Below, in pieces: positions 25,633 to 33,747 of a DNA stretch of 39,109 bases. The notes below the pieces were generated by a model. It saw only the letters and a program-made list of their open reading frames with translations, was not told the DNA's origin and made no database searches. Source of the DNA: Verrucomicrobiaceae bacterium (lineage in GTDB: Bacteria; Verrucomicrobiota; Verrucomicrobiia; Verrucomicrobiales; Verrucomicrobiaceae); assembly GCA_027483245.1 (NCBI GenBank), contig JAIXVB010000444.1:1-39109 (forward strand), in the 5' to 3' direction. The position numbers and the translations under genes were made by a program. Numbering within the stretch: position 1 is the first letter of the stretch; each line of letters starts with the position of its first letter.

Positions 25633-25847
25633 GGGGTTATGCTCTCTATTTACGCGTTGAAGCGGGAGAATCGTCCGTGATTTTGTCGTTTGCACTCCGA
25701 AATGTCCACAGGTTTTCCTGGGGGATTCGGGTTCGATGTGTTGACTGTGGCTCCAGTAGGCTGCGTTGAGAGACGCGTCTGACCTTTCTAAACTACGTTT
25801 GCTTGCTCGATCCCAGGCTCGAAAGCCGATGAGATGAAGGGCAGAGC

Positions 25848-27104
25848 CTAGTAGCGGAGTTGCTTGATCACGGTCTCCGCAGCAGTACGTCCACTGAGCA
25901 GCGCCCCATTGATCGAGGCATCCTGGGTGTAGTCTCCACAGCGATAGAGCCCCGGGGCCAGTTCGGTGGGCAGGGGACCATTGCCGAGGCGGAGTTGTCG
26001 GCCTTCAGGCAGGGCCTGACGGATCTGGTAGGTGCGCAGGTGCCTCCAGGTGGCTGCGCTGGGGCCGAACCAGGAGACCATTTGATCTCGCACCACCGTT
26101 TCGAGCTCGCCACTGCTGGGCGCGCCGATGATGGTGGCGCTGATGAGATGCTGACCGGCGGGCGCGTAATGCGGGGAGACTTTGGAGAGCACACAGGCGT
26201 TGTTCACCGGGCCTTTGCCATCGCCATCCAGATGCAGGATTGGTAGGCCGGTGAGAGGCGAGTCCGTGGTGAAATAGAGGCAGGTGGTGCTGCGAGCGGG
26301 CAGTGGCTTTTCCATGCTGCCTTCGGGAAGCAGCCGCGCGGCCGCATCTTCGCTGGTGGCCAGGATGATGTGATCGGCGCGCAAAAGTTCGCCAGTGGCC
26401 AAAGTGATCTCCCCTGGTCGGAGGGCCGCGATGGGGCTGTTCAGGCGGAGATTGCCGGGCGGGATGCTGATGGCCAATTGATCGGGGATGGCCTGCATGC
26501 CATGCGCCGGAATGGCGGCCCCCCCTTTGCTGAACATGGAGTAGAGAAACAGAAACATCCGCGCGCTGGTGCGCAGGTCTTTTTCCAGAAACACACCGCC
26601 GAAAAACGGCCGGAAGAAGCGATCAATGAAGTCGGCACTGAAGCCAAAGTCGGCCAAGTAATCTTCGGTCTCGATCTCCAAAATGCGCCGCTCGATCTCG
26701 CGAGTGGTAAAGACTTCTTTGCGCAGCACGAGGGTATACCATTTGTCCAGCCAGGAGACAAAGGGGTCACGCGCGTGTTTGATCGCCTCCAGAGGATGCG
26801 AAAAGGGGTCCAGCAGGGTGTGGCACTGGCCTTTGAAATGAACCTGCGCGCCACTGTGAAAAGGCTTCAAATGCAGGCCCTCATAATCGAGCACCTTGCG
26901 GGCTTCCGGGTAACTGGGCAGCAGGACCTGGAACCCTCGATCAAGGGTGAAGCCTTCGACCAAATCCGAGCGCACTCGACCACCAACGGCGTCGGCGGCT
27001 TCAATCAATGTGTAATCCAGACCCGCCTGGGTCAAAAGCCGGGCACAGGCCAGCCCGGAGAGTCCGGCGCCGATGATGGCGATGCTAGGCTGGCTTTTTG
27101 TCAT
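25848..27104 (-). CDS. NAD(P)/FAD-dependent amine-oxidase-superfamily oxidoreductase
   Basis: A 418-residue flavoprotein. From ATG 27104 (28 codons inside the ORF-track start) it begins MTKSQPSIAIIGAGLSGLAC, placing the dinucleotide-binding GxGxxG at the N-terminus as expected. The continuation is IEAADAVGGRVRSD, the second FAD contact, and the C-terminal motif is GLYRCGDYTQDASINGALLSG. This is the protoporphyrinogen oxidase / phytoene desaturase / amine oxidase fold. Similar proteins are annotated only as FAD-dependent oxidoreductases, and the substrate is unknown. It is followed 215 nt later by the prc start on the same strand, and is divergent from the RmlD-like gene with 71 nt between. 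Confidence 0.88.
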   Translation of the reverse strand: MTKSQPSIAIIGAGLSGLACARLLTQAGLDYTLIEAADAVGGRVRSDLVEGFTLDRGFQVLLPSYPEARKVLDYEGLHLKPFHSGAQVHFKGQCHTLLDPFSHPLEAIKHARDPFVSWLDKWYTLVLRKEVFTTREIERRILEIETEDYLADFGFSADFIDRFFRPFFGGVFLEKDLRTSARMFLFLYSMFSKGGAAIPAHGMQAIPDQLAISIPPGNLRLNSPIAALRPGEITLATGELLRADHIILATSEDAAARLLPEGSMEKPLPARSTTCLYFTTDSPLTGLPILHLDGDGKGPVNNACVLSKVSPHYAPAGQHLISATIIGAPSSGELETVVRDQMVSWFGPSAATWRHLRTYQIRQALPEGRQLRLGNGPLPTELAPGLYRCGDYTQDASINGALLSGRTAAETVIKQLRY

Positions 27105-27175
27105 TGTGAAATAAGCGCCAAGATGAAGGCAGGATTTCTCTTTGCAAGCTGCACGGCTAGCAGTGTGGTGATCCG

Positions 27176-28066
27176 ATGCAGACAAACTGGAACAAAAAAG
27201 TCATGATTCTCGGGTCATCCGGGCGTCTTGGGGGCACGCTGGTGAATCAATATGACCAGCGACATCAGGTGATCCCATGTCGGCGAGTCGAGGTGGATTT
27301 GAATCAACCGGAGACCCTGGAGGCGGCACTGGCGGGAGCTGATGTCGAGGTGGTGATCAATGCCGCTGCGCTGACCAGTCCTGATGTCTGCGAAGACGAT
27401 CCCGAGCAGGCGCGGCGGGTCAATGCGGACTCTCCAGGGCGTATGGCAGCTCTGTGCAGGCAGCGCGGTTGGCGGTTCATTCACCTGAGCACGGACTACG
27501 TCTTCGCAGGGCAGGGAAGTGCGCTGCTGGATGAGACCGCGGAAGCCCACCCCGTCAATGCCTATGGACGATCCAAACGCGAGGGAGAGCTGGCCGTGCT
27601 GAGCGCGAATCCTGAGGCCTTGGTGGCGCGGGTTTCGTGGCTTTTTGGTCCCCAGGGCGGCGGTATGCCAGAGACCGCGCTTCAGCGTGCTCGGGCAGGT
27701 CAGCCACTGGCCTTCATTGAGGACAAATGGAGCGTGCCCACCAGCACGGTGGACATCGCCCAGTGGCTGGAACGTTTGTTCACCGACCTCACGGGAGTCC
27801 AGGGGCTGCTGCATCTGTGCAACACCGGCGTGGCGACTTGGCGAGATTACGCGCAGGTTTCTTTGGACCTCGCACATCGGCACGGCTTGCTGGAGCGTGC
27901 TTATCCGACCCAAGGCTGTCGTTTGCGTGATTTTCCAGCCTTCAAAGCGGCGCGCCCGCCTTTCACCGTGATGAGCAATGCGCGCCTGGCTTGGCTGCTC
28001 GGCATGTCTCCAGACACCTGGCAGGTGGCGCTGGATCGGCACATGGCCAGCCTTGCTCAAAGGTAG
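27176..28066 (+). CDS. dTDP-4-dehydrorhamnose reductase-like (RmlD) sugar-nucleotide reductase
   Basis: A 296-residue extended SDR. VMILGSSGRLGGTLV is the nucleotide-binding loop near the start, STDYVFAGQG the conserved active-site strand, and YGRSKREGELAV holds the Tyr-x3-Lys catalytic pair. WSVPTSTVDIAQWLERL fits the RmlD substrate domain. RmlD makes dTDP-L-rhamnose using NAD(P)H. No rmlA, B or C is nearby, so an alternative is a related NAD-dependent epimerase. The start could also be the ATG at 27203; 27176 adds nine residues. Confidence 0.83.
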   Translation: MQTNWNKKVMILGSSGRLGGTLVNQYDQRHQVIPCRRVEVDLNQPETLEAALAGADVEVVINAAALTSPDVCEDDPEQARRVNADSPGRMAALCRQRGWRFIHLSTDYVFAGQGSALLDETAEAHPVNAYGRSKREGELAVLSANPEALVARVSWLFGPQGGGMPETALQRARAGQPLAFIEDKWSVPTSTVDIAQWLERLFTDLTGVQGLLHLCNTGVATWRDYAQVSLDLAHRHGLLERAYPTQGCRLRDFPAFKAARPPFTVMSNARLAWLLGMSPDTWQVALDRHMASLAQR

Positions 28067-28089
28067 GTCTCGTGGGAACTTGAGCGGTG

Positions 28090-29142
28090 ATGAAAAATCT
28101 GACCCGTCGTGATTCACTGCGCTTCATCGCCAGCCTGGGAGGCGTGGTGCTCACGCATGACCTCACGGCAGCTGAGAGTGGAGGTTTAAAACCCTCCGCG
28201 CTCACCGCAGCCGCCCGCTACTGTGCGGAGCGAAAAAGCTACACGCTGCTGGTGAAGCAACACGGCAAGGTTATTCACGAGAGCTTCGCCAATGGGGGCA
28301 AACGCGGGGAACCCCGACGCATCTACAGCGGCACCAAGGGCTACTGGGGACTCGCGGCCATGGCGGCGGTGGAGGACGGCCTGATCCGTCTGGATGAGAA
28401 AGTCTCTGCCACTCTACCTCAGTGGTCATCGGGGGGGAAGGAGCGCATCGTGATCGAACAATTGCTGGACTTCACGGCTGGACTCGAGCGCTGTCTGCGG
28501 CTGCATGAAGACGGGCTGAAAAATCGCAACGCCCTGGCCATCGAGCGTCCCCTGGTCGGCACGCCGGGCAAAAGCTTCATCTACGGCCCCAGTTGCCTGC
28601 AAGTTTTCCACGAGGTGCTGAAGCGGAAATTGGCCGCTAAGAAACGCGTCGAGACCCCCACTCGTTACCTGGAGCGGCGCGTGCTGCGTCCTCTGGGCCT
28701 GGGGGCTCAGCGTTACTTGCCCGATGCCAGCGGCAACCCACTGCTCGCAGCGGGATTCTTGCTCAGTGCTGGGCAATGGTCTCGCATGGGCGACCTCATC
28801 TTGGCTGCCGGAAATCCGGTGCTGAAGGCAGACTCCATGCGACCTCTGCTTGAGGGCAGCGCCGCCAATGCAGCCTATAGCATGGGTTTTTGGAACAACC
28901 GCGCGGCGACCAAGAGTGGCGCCCGAGAGATCGACATCGAAGACCTGCTGGAGCTGGATTGGGATCGCCAAAATTGGAGTCGAGTCTGTGTTTGCAAACA
29001 GGCCCCTGCCGACCTCATCGCCTGCATTGGCAGCGGTTATCAGCGTCTCTATGCCGTGCCTTCCCGGGGCTTGGTCGTGGTCAGGCAGGGAATCAACGCA
29101 CGGTTTTCAGACGGTGACCTGCTGAGGACCTTGTTGGCGTGA
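28090..29142 (+). CDS. Secreted serine hydrolase, beta-lactamase/transpeptidase-like (class C fold)
   Basis: A 350-residue protein. The N-terminus MKNLTRRDSLRFIASLGGVVL has a twin-arginine-type signal. The catalytic SxxK is SGTK (in RRIYSGTKGYWGLAAMA), the second motif is at YGPS (FIYGPSCLQVFHEVL), and a late GSGYQRLYAVPSRGLVVV matches the end of the fold. Relatives act as esterases or D-amino-peptidases, or have unknown substrates. True beta-lactamase activity is not implied. The ORF track begins at a GTG one codon earlier; ATG 28090 is preferred. Confidence 0.85.
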   Translation: MKNLTRRDSLRFIASLGGVVLTHDLTAAESGGLKPSALTAAARYCAERKSYTLLVKQHGKVIHESFANGGKRGEPRRIYSGTKGYWGLAAMAAVEDGLIRLDEKVSATLPQWSSGGKERIVIEQLLDFTAGLERCLRLHEDGLKNRNALAIERPLVGTPGKSFIYGPSCLQVFHEVLKRKLAAKKRVETPTRYLERRVLRPLGLGAQRYLPDASGNPLLAAGFLLSAGQWSRMGDLILAAGNPVLKADSMRPLLEGSAANAAYSMGFWNNRAATKSGAREIDIEDLLELDWDRQNWSRVCVCKQAPADLIACIGSGYQRLYAVPSRGLVVVRQGINARFSDGDLLRTLLA

Positions 29143-29217
29143 AAAAAGATTCACAAAATCATAACTTTGAACTTGCACAGATCAGATCCTGTCCCATCAT
29201 AGCGGCCCACCAGAAAA

Positions 29218-29292
29218 GCGGGTGTAGCTCAGTGGTAGAGCACTTCCTTGCCAAGGAAGATGTCGCGCGTTCGAATCGCGTCACCCGCTCCA
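29218..29292 (+). tRNA. tRNA-Gly (anticodon GCC)
   Basis: A full cloverleaf is visible. The acceptor stem GCGGGTG pairs with CACCCGC over seven base pairs. The D-arm is TAGCTCAGTGGTAGAGC. The anticodon stem CTTCC/GGAAG encloses TTGCCAA, giving anticodon GCC. The T-arm is GCGCG-TTCGAAT-CGCGT, with five pairs and the standard loop. A discriminator T and an encoded CCA follow, so the gene is 75 nt with CCA. The ORF track runs through it (29248 onward), which is not coding. prmA begins 54 nt downstream. Confidence 0.97.
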
Positions 29293-29313
29293 GTTTTAAA
29301 ATTTAAAAACTGG
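29290..29313 (+). terminator. AT-rich near-palindrome directly after the tRNA
   Basis: CCAGTTTT and AAAACTGG are exact reverse complements separated by AAAATTTA, nearly palindromic overall. It starts within the encoded CCA, so it may serve as a weak terminator or processing signal between the tRNA and prmA. The T-runs lie within the stem, so it is not a standard terminator. Confidence 0.35.
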
Positions 29314-29346
29314 CCTATGGGGCAACCCTCATCTCTCGCAAGAATC

Positions 29347-30192
29347 ATGTTTGTCTGGTCAAAGCTATCGTCTGAAAAATGGAGCGATGCCTGGGAGGAA
29401 CGTTTCGCAGGCAATGAGGCCCTCAGTCTGGTGATCACCACGGTGCCCCACAAAACGACCATTCGTGTGGAGGTCTATGCCAAGAGACAAAAGGATGTCT
29501 TGGCCGTGCAGAAGATGTTTGGCGGCAGTGTCCGTGAGATCAAAAATCGCAACTGGGCGGCTCTGTCGAATGAGCCCATGCCGCCGATCCAAGTGCGCGG
29601 AAAATTGGTGGTGTGCAGCGCCCGCACAGCGACTGAAGTGGCCAAAGCCACGAAGGAATTTCCGGGCCGGGAAATCATCGCGGTTCCTGCCGACATGGCC
29701 TTTGGAACCGGTCACCATGCCACCACGGCGACGGTCCTGCGGATGCTGGTGGATGTGGCGGCTCCGCTGAAAGATCAAAAATGGAAGATGGCCGATTTGG
29801 GCTGCGGCAGTGGCATCTTGGCCATCGCCGCGCAGAAGCTGGGGGCGAGCAAGGTCTGGGGCTGTGACTTTGACCCAAAAGCCGTGGAAGTGGCCAAAGA
29901 GAATGCGGTGCGCAATGACACGCCCAAGATTCGATTCACCAAGACCGATGTGCTGAAGTGGCAGCCCAAAGAGGCGTATGACGTCGTGGCGGCGAACATC
30001 TTTTTTGACATCCTACACGCGGGTTTCCCGCAGATCGTTGCCGCTGTGAAGCCTGGTGGCGTGCTGATGGTTTCTGGAATCTTAAAGACCCAGGCCGATG
30101 AATGCCTCGCCGTCGCCAAGAAGCTCGGGATTCGCTGGGATCGCATCGTGAAAAAAGGCAAGTGGGTGAGCGCTTGCGGCATTCGCAGTTAG
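29347..30192 (+). CDS. prmA: Ribosomal protein L11 methyltransferase
   Basis: A 281-residue class I SAM methyltransferase from ATG 29347, close to the usual 290. The N-terminal substrate domain starts MFVWSKLSSEKWSDAWEERF. The PrmA-specific motif FGTGHHATT is at about 119-127, followed by SAM motif I, ADLGCGSGILAIAAQKLGA, then CDFDPKAVEVAKENA and VVAANIFFDIL (the asparagine motif). It trimethylates residues of L11 in the ribosome. The ORF track's earlier start lies in the tRNA; an in-frame ATG at 29317 is possible but too near the tRNA end. Confidence 0.93.
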   Translation: MFVWSKLSSEKWSDAWEERFAGNEALSLVITTVPHKTTIRVEVYAKRQKDVLAVQKMFGGSVREIKNRNWAALSNEPMPPIQVRGKLVVCSARTATEVAKATKEFPGREIIAVPADMAFGTGHHATTATVLRMLVDVAAPLKDQKWKMADLGCGSGILAIAAQKLGASKVWGCDFDPKAVEVAKENAVRNDTPKIRFTKTDVLKWQPKEAYDVVAANIFFDILHAGFPQIVAAVKPGGVLMVSGILKTQADECLAVAKKLGIRWDRIVKKGKWVSACGIRS

Positions 30193-30249
30193 ACCGAGCG
30201 GAAGCAGGCTGAGTCGCAAGACCACCCTCATGCTGGGCGTTCCTAGCCT

Positions 30250-31662
30250 ATGTCCAGTCACACCACCAACCGTCGTCAATTTCTCGCTCAGGCCACGCTC
30301 GCCGCCAGTGCCTGGGGGTTTCCGGCCATCGTGCATTCACGCTCGCCGAATGCGCGGGTGAACCTCGCTTTCATCGGTGTGGGCGGTCGTGGTGCGGCCA
30401 ATATCCAATCTCTGGTGGGCGTGTCGCTTTACCCTACGAAGGCCAAAAACGCTGCCCCTGATACCCCGCCGCCGCTACCTCAGGAACCGACCGAAAATGT
30501 CGTCGCCATCTGCGATGTGAACGGCATGAACCTGGATCGAGCGGCGGCCACGTTTACCAAGGCCAAGGCTTATCGCGACTTCCGCAAGCTCTACGAGGAG
30601 TCGAAGGACATCGACGCCGTTGTCGTCAGCACCACGGAGCACACCCATGCCTATGCCACGCTGCCGGCGCTGCTCATGGGGAAACCGGTTTATTGTGAAA
30701 AGCCACTCACGCGCGATGTCGCTGAGGCCCGCTTGATCACGGCGGCGGCAGCCAAAGCTGGTGTCCCCACGCAGATGGGCACCCAAATTCATGGCCAGTC
30801 GAACTATCGCCGTGTGGTGGAGTTGATTCAGAGTGGTGCCATTGGAGGCGTCACGGAGGCCCATGTCTGTGTCTCACGCGCCTGGGGTCTGCAGAGTCAG
30901 GAAGAAGCCACGCAGAACAAAGACATCGTTTTTGTCAGCGAGCGGCCCCGTGAGGAGCAAACGCCGCCGCCCTACCTCGACTGGGATCTCTGGCTCGGTC
31001 CCGCGCCCTATCGCCCGTATCACGAGGTCTATTTTCCGGGACCGAAATGGTATCGCTGGTGGGATTTTGGCAATGGCACCATGTCAGACCTGGGCAGCCA
31101 CTGGAATGACCTGCCGTTTTGGGCACTGAAATTGGATGCGCCCCTCAGCATCGAGGCCAGTGGCCCTGAACCGCACCCTGAGATCGCCCCGGCCAGCATG
31201 TCAGCAACCTATGAATACGGACCGCGTGGGGAGATGCCCGCGTGTCGGATTCACTGGCATCAGGGAAATCGGAAACCAGAGGTCTGGAAAACGGACCCCT
31301 TCATCAGCCAATGGAATAATGGCGTCCTGTTCATCGGTGAAAAGGGCATGCTGCTCTCCGACTACAACAAACATGTCCTGCTGCCCGAAGCGGATTTCAA
31401 AGACTTCCAACGGCCCAAGCCTTTCATCGCCGATTCCCCGGGCCAGCATGTGGAATGGTTGAATGCCATCAAGCAGGGCACCCCAACCGCCAGTCCCTTC
31501 AGCTATGCCGGGCCTCTCAGTGAGGCCAATCACCTCGGCAACGTCGCTTTCCGCGCCGGGCGCAAGATTCTCTGGGATGCCAAGGCGATGCGCATCACCA
31601 ATGATGAAGCGGCGAATCGCTTCCTGAGTCGTGAGCCACGCGCTGGCTGGAAGTTGGGATGA
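30250..31662 (+). CDS. Gfo/Idh/MocA family oxidoreductase with Tat signal
   Basis: A 470-residue NAD(P)-dependent oxidoreductase. The N-terminus [19 protein letters not shown] is a twin-arginine signal, typical of secreted members of this family in Verrucomicrobiota and Planctomycetota. [16 protein letters not shown] is the nucleotide loop, [23 protein letters not shown] the conserved strand with the EKP motif, and [19 protein letters not shown] the active-site region. The substrate is unknown, probably a sugar or inositol derivative. It is followed by a hairpin repeat and a PQQ-propeller gene. Confidence 0.92.
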   Translation: MSSHTTNRRQFLAQATLAASAWGFPAIVHSRSPNARVNLAFIGVGGRGAANIQSLVGVSLYPTKAKNAAPDTPPPLPQEPTENVVAICDVNGMNLDRAAATFTKAKAYRDFRKLYEESKDIDAVVVSTTEHTHAYATLPALLMGKPVYCEKPLTRDVAEARLITAAAAKAGVPTQMGTQIHGQSNYRRVVELIQSGAIGGVTEAHVCVSRAWGLQSQEEATQNKDIVFVSERPREEQTPPPYLDWDLWLGPAPYRPYHEVYFPGPKWYRWWDFGNGTMSDLGSHWNDLPFWALKLDAPLSIEASGPEPHPEIAPASMSATYEYGPRGEMPACRIHWHQGNRKPEVWKTDPFISQWNNGVLFIGEKGMLLSDYNKHVLLPEADFKDFQRPKPFIADSPGQHVEWLNAIKQGTPTASPFSYAGPLSEANHLGNVAFRAGRKILWDAKAMRITNDEAANRFLSREPRAGWKLG

Positions 31663-31794
31663 TCCTGGCCTGGGAAAGCGATTTTGATTCGCAACCTCTT
31701 CATCGATCTCCCTCATGAAAATCGTCGATCGATGAAAGGAATGGCCTCCGCAGGGCCTTTTCAGGGGTTCGTTTCAGTTTCATTGTCTGGGAAA

Positions 31795-31814
31795 CCGCAC
31801 AGGGGACTGTGCGG
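31795..31814. repeat. Hairpin family B, copy 1 (loop GGGA)
   Basis: CCGCACAG-GGGA-CTGTGCGG is a perfect 8-bp stem with a tetraloop. It ends 20 nt before the PQQ-propeller ATG. Nearly identical hairpins occur at 34942 and, degenerate, at 33719. The loop GGGA fits the GNRA pattern. Confidence 0.8.
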
Positions 31815-31834
31815 ATCCTTTTCCTTTTTACTCC

Positions 31835-33082
31835 ATGCGCCTTCTCCTCCCGTTCCTATTCACTTCCCTGGTCTCCGCCGCTGATTGGTCAGAATTTCGT
31901 GGCCCTGACCGCCAGGGCCATGCTCCTGTGACCGGCCTGCCCACAGAGTGGAGCCCTTCGGTGAACAAAAACATTCTTTGGAAGGCTGCCGTGCCTGGCA
32001 TTGGCTGGTCGTCTCCCCTCGCGATTGGCGAGCGCATTTACCTGACCACTGCCGTGCCCCAGGGGGGCGAGGAAAAGCCGGTCGTGGAGCGCAGCCTGCG
32101 TGTGCTCTGTCTTCAGGCGTCGGATGGCAAGATTCTCTGGGACAAGGAGGTCTTTCCACAGACTCAGGATGCCCCAGCCATTCACAAAAAGAACAGCCAC
32201 GCCAGCCCCACGCCGGTGTTTGAAAATGGTCATCTTTATGTCCACTTCGGTCATCAGGGCACCGCTTGCCTGGATGCGGCTGAGGGCGCGGTGATCTGGA
32301 CCACGCGCGACTTCGCTTACAAGCCCGTGCACGGCAATGGCGGCAGCCCAGTGATCGAAGGAGACCTGCTCATTTTCAATGCCGACGCCGAGACCGATCC
32401 GACGGTGATCGCGCTCGACAAAGCCACCGGTCAGCAGCGCTGGAAATTTCCCCGCGTCAGCAAGGCCAAAAACAAATTCTCCTTCAGCACTCCGCTGGTG
32501 ATTGAGATGAAGGGACGCCGTCAGCTCATCACGCCTGGCAGTGGGGTGGTCAATGCGCTGGATCCGCTCACAGGCACAGAGATCTGGAAGGCTCGTTACG
32601 ATCAGGGTTACTCCGTGGTGCCTCGGCCCATCTTTGCTCACGGCATGATTTACCTGAGCACCGGCTATAACAAACCCCTCGCTCTCGCCATTCGCGCCGA
32701 TGGCACGGGAGACGTCACCGACACGCACATCGCCTGGACGATCGACAAATTCGTGCCGCACAATCCCAGCATGGTCGTCATTGGAGACGAAGTTTATTTT
32801 GTCGCTGACAACGGCGTGCTCACCTGTGCCGACGCGCACACGGGGACGGTTCACTACCAGGAGCGCTGCACCGGGCCCATCAGCGCCTCACTCTTGCATG
32901 CGGACGGTCGCTTGTATCTTCAGGATGAAAAAGGTCTGGGGGTGGTGGTCCAGCCGGGGAAAACCTTTCGCATCTTGGCGAAAAATGACCTCGCCGAGCG
33001 CTCGTTGGCCTCATATGCCGTCATCGAAAACGACTTTCTCATCCGCACCGAGAGCCATCTCTGGCGCATTGGCGTGAAGTGA
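31835..33082 (+). CDS. Exported PQQ-like beta-propeller repeat protein
   Basis: A 415-residue protein with a signal peptide (MRLLLPFLFTSLVSAADWS, cleavage near VSA-AD). It has repeated outer-strand motifs of PQQ-type propeller blades: WSEFRGPDRQGHAPV, GKILWDKEVF, AEGAVIWTTRDF, ATGQQRWKFPRV and LTGTEIWKARYD. This is the common Planctomycetota/Verrucomicrobiota 'FRGPxRxG' propeller type. It probably scaffolds periplasmic proteins or binds substrate; the enzymatic residues of a quinoprotein dehydrogenase are not evident. It sits three bases before ispF, an odd neighbour, suggesting simple co-transcription. Confidence 0.9.
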   Translation: MRLLLPFLFTSLVSAADWSEFRGPDRQGHAPVTGLPTEWSPSVNKNILWKAAVPGIGWSSPLAIGERIYLTTAVPQGGEEKPVVERSLRVLCLQASDGKILWDKEVFPQTQDAPAIHKKNSHASPTPVFENGHLYVHFGHQGTACLDAAEGAVIWTTRDFAYKPVHGNGGSPVIEGDLLIFNADAETDPTVIALDKATGQQRWKFPRVSKAKNKFSFSTPLVIEMKGRRQLITPGSGVVNALDPLTGTEIWKARYDQGYSVVPRPIFAHGMIYLSTGYNKPLALAIRADGTGDVTDTHIAWTIDKFVPHNPSMVVIGDEVYFVADNGVLTCADAHTGTVHYQERCTGPISASLLHADGRLYLQDEKGLGVVVQPGKTFRILAKNDLAERSLASYAVIENDFLIRTESHLWRIGVK

Positions 33083-33085
33083 GTA

Positions 33086-33571
33086 ATGGCTGATGTCATG
33101 ACTCGCGTTGGCATTGGATATGACGTTCACCCCTTTGAAGCAGGCCGCCCCCTCATTTTGGGCGGGATTGAGATTCCTCACACCCATGGTTTGAAGGGCC
33201 ACTCGGATGCCGATGTGCTCTGCCATGCCATTGCCGATGCGGTCCTCGGAGCCATGGGCCTGCCTGACATCGGGTTTTATTTTCCGCCCACAGATGCCAG
33301 CATCGAAGGCATCTGCAGCCTGCGCATTTTGGAAAAATGTGCCGAGCTCGCTGCGGAGCGAGGCTGGCTCATCAGCAACATCGATAGCACCCTCGTCGCC
33401 GAGGCCCCCCGCGTCATGCGCCACGCTCCAGCCATGAAGGAAAAGATCGGCGCAGCGCTGAACATCCCCGCCGATGCCGTCGGGATCAAAGCCACCACCA
33501 ACGAGCGCATGGGCTTTGTCGGACGTGAAGAAGGCATGGCCGCCATGGCCGTCGCGTGTCTGGAGAAGTGA
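33086..33571 (+). CDS. ispF: 2-C-methyl-D-erythritol 2,4-cyclodiphosphate synthase
   Basis: A 161-residue MEP-pathway enzyme. The metal-binding DVH is in GIGYDVHPFE (Asp13, His15). GHSDADVLCHAIADAVLGAMG is the conserved helix region, and IKATTNERMGFVGREEGMAAMA matches the C-terminal motif. It cyclises CDP-ME 2-phosphate to MEcPP, releasing CMP, and forms a trimer. The family start usually lies 5-7 residues before GYDVH, so the ATG at 33098 is possible in place of 33086. There is no ispD fusion. Confidence 0.95.
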   Translation: MADVMTRVGIGYDVHPFEAGRPLILGGIEIPHTHGLKGHSDADVLCHAIADAVLGAMGLPDIGFYFPPTDASIEGICSLRILEKCAELAAERGWLISNIDSTLVAEAPRVMRHAPAMKEKIGAALNIPADAVGIKATTNERMGFVGREEGMAAMAVACLEK

Positions 33572-33613
33572 ATCGATCAATTCTCTCTTAGAGCCACGGA
33601 TCATCGTATTTCT

Positions 33614-33715
33614 ACAGGATTAACAAGAAGGGCAGGATTCACAGGATTTTTGGATTTGTAAATCCTGTCTCCTCCCGTGAATCCTGTATGATTGGGTTGA
33701 GAACGAGACAGCCCA
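33614..33715. repeat. Dispersed hairpin element A, copy 2
   Basis: This is an uninterrupted version of the element at 555-765. Nested arms CAGGATTCAC (33633-33642) with GTGAATCCTG (33677-33686), and ACAGGATTT (33641-33649) with AAATCCTGT (33660-33668), let it fold as one long hairpin with an internal loop. It lies between ispF and potD and is followed four nucleotides later by a degenerate hairpin of family B, so the two repeats may travel or evolve together. Confidence 0.8.
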
Positions 33716-33718
33716 GAA

Positions 33719-33736
33719 CCGCACAGAGGACTTAGC
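33719..33736. repeat. Hairpin family B, degenerate copy (loop AGGA)
   Basis: CCGCACAG-AGGA-CTTAGC preserves the left arm and loop of the 34942 hairpin, but the right arm is altered (CTGTGCGG expected). It ends 11 nt before the potD ATG, the closest of the three to a start codon. Confidence 0.6.
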
Positions 33737-33747
33737 ACACCACGATC

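Noticed and set aside
25771-25780. Palindrome AGACGCGTCT upstream of prc
   Set aside because: Only 10 bp, about 140 nt from the start codon, without a second site; could easily be chance.
29185-29200. Possible remnant of element A (ATCCTGTCCCATC) before the tRNA
   Set aside because: Only 13 bases match the 0.7 kb copy and no partner arm is present, so it is not listed as a repeat copy.
31684-31884. 66-residue plus ORF between the Gfo/Idh and PQQ genes
   Set aside because: It crosses the family-B hairpin and overlaps the PQQ gene's signal peptide in another frame; no coding evidence.
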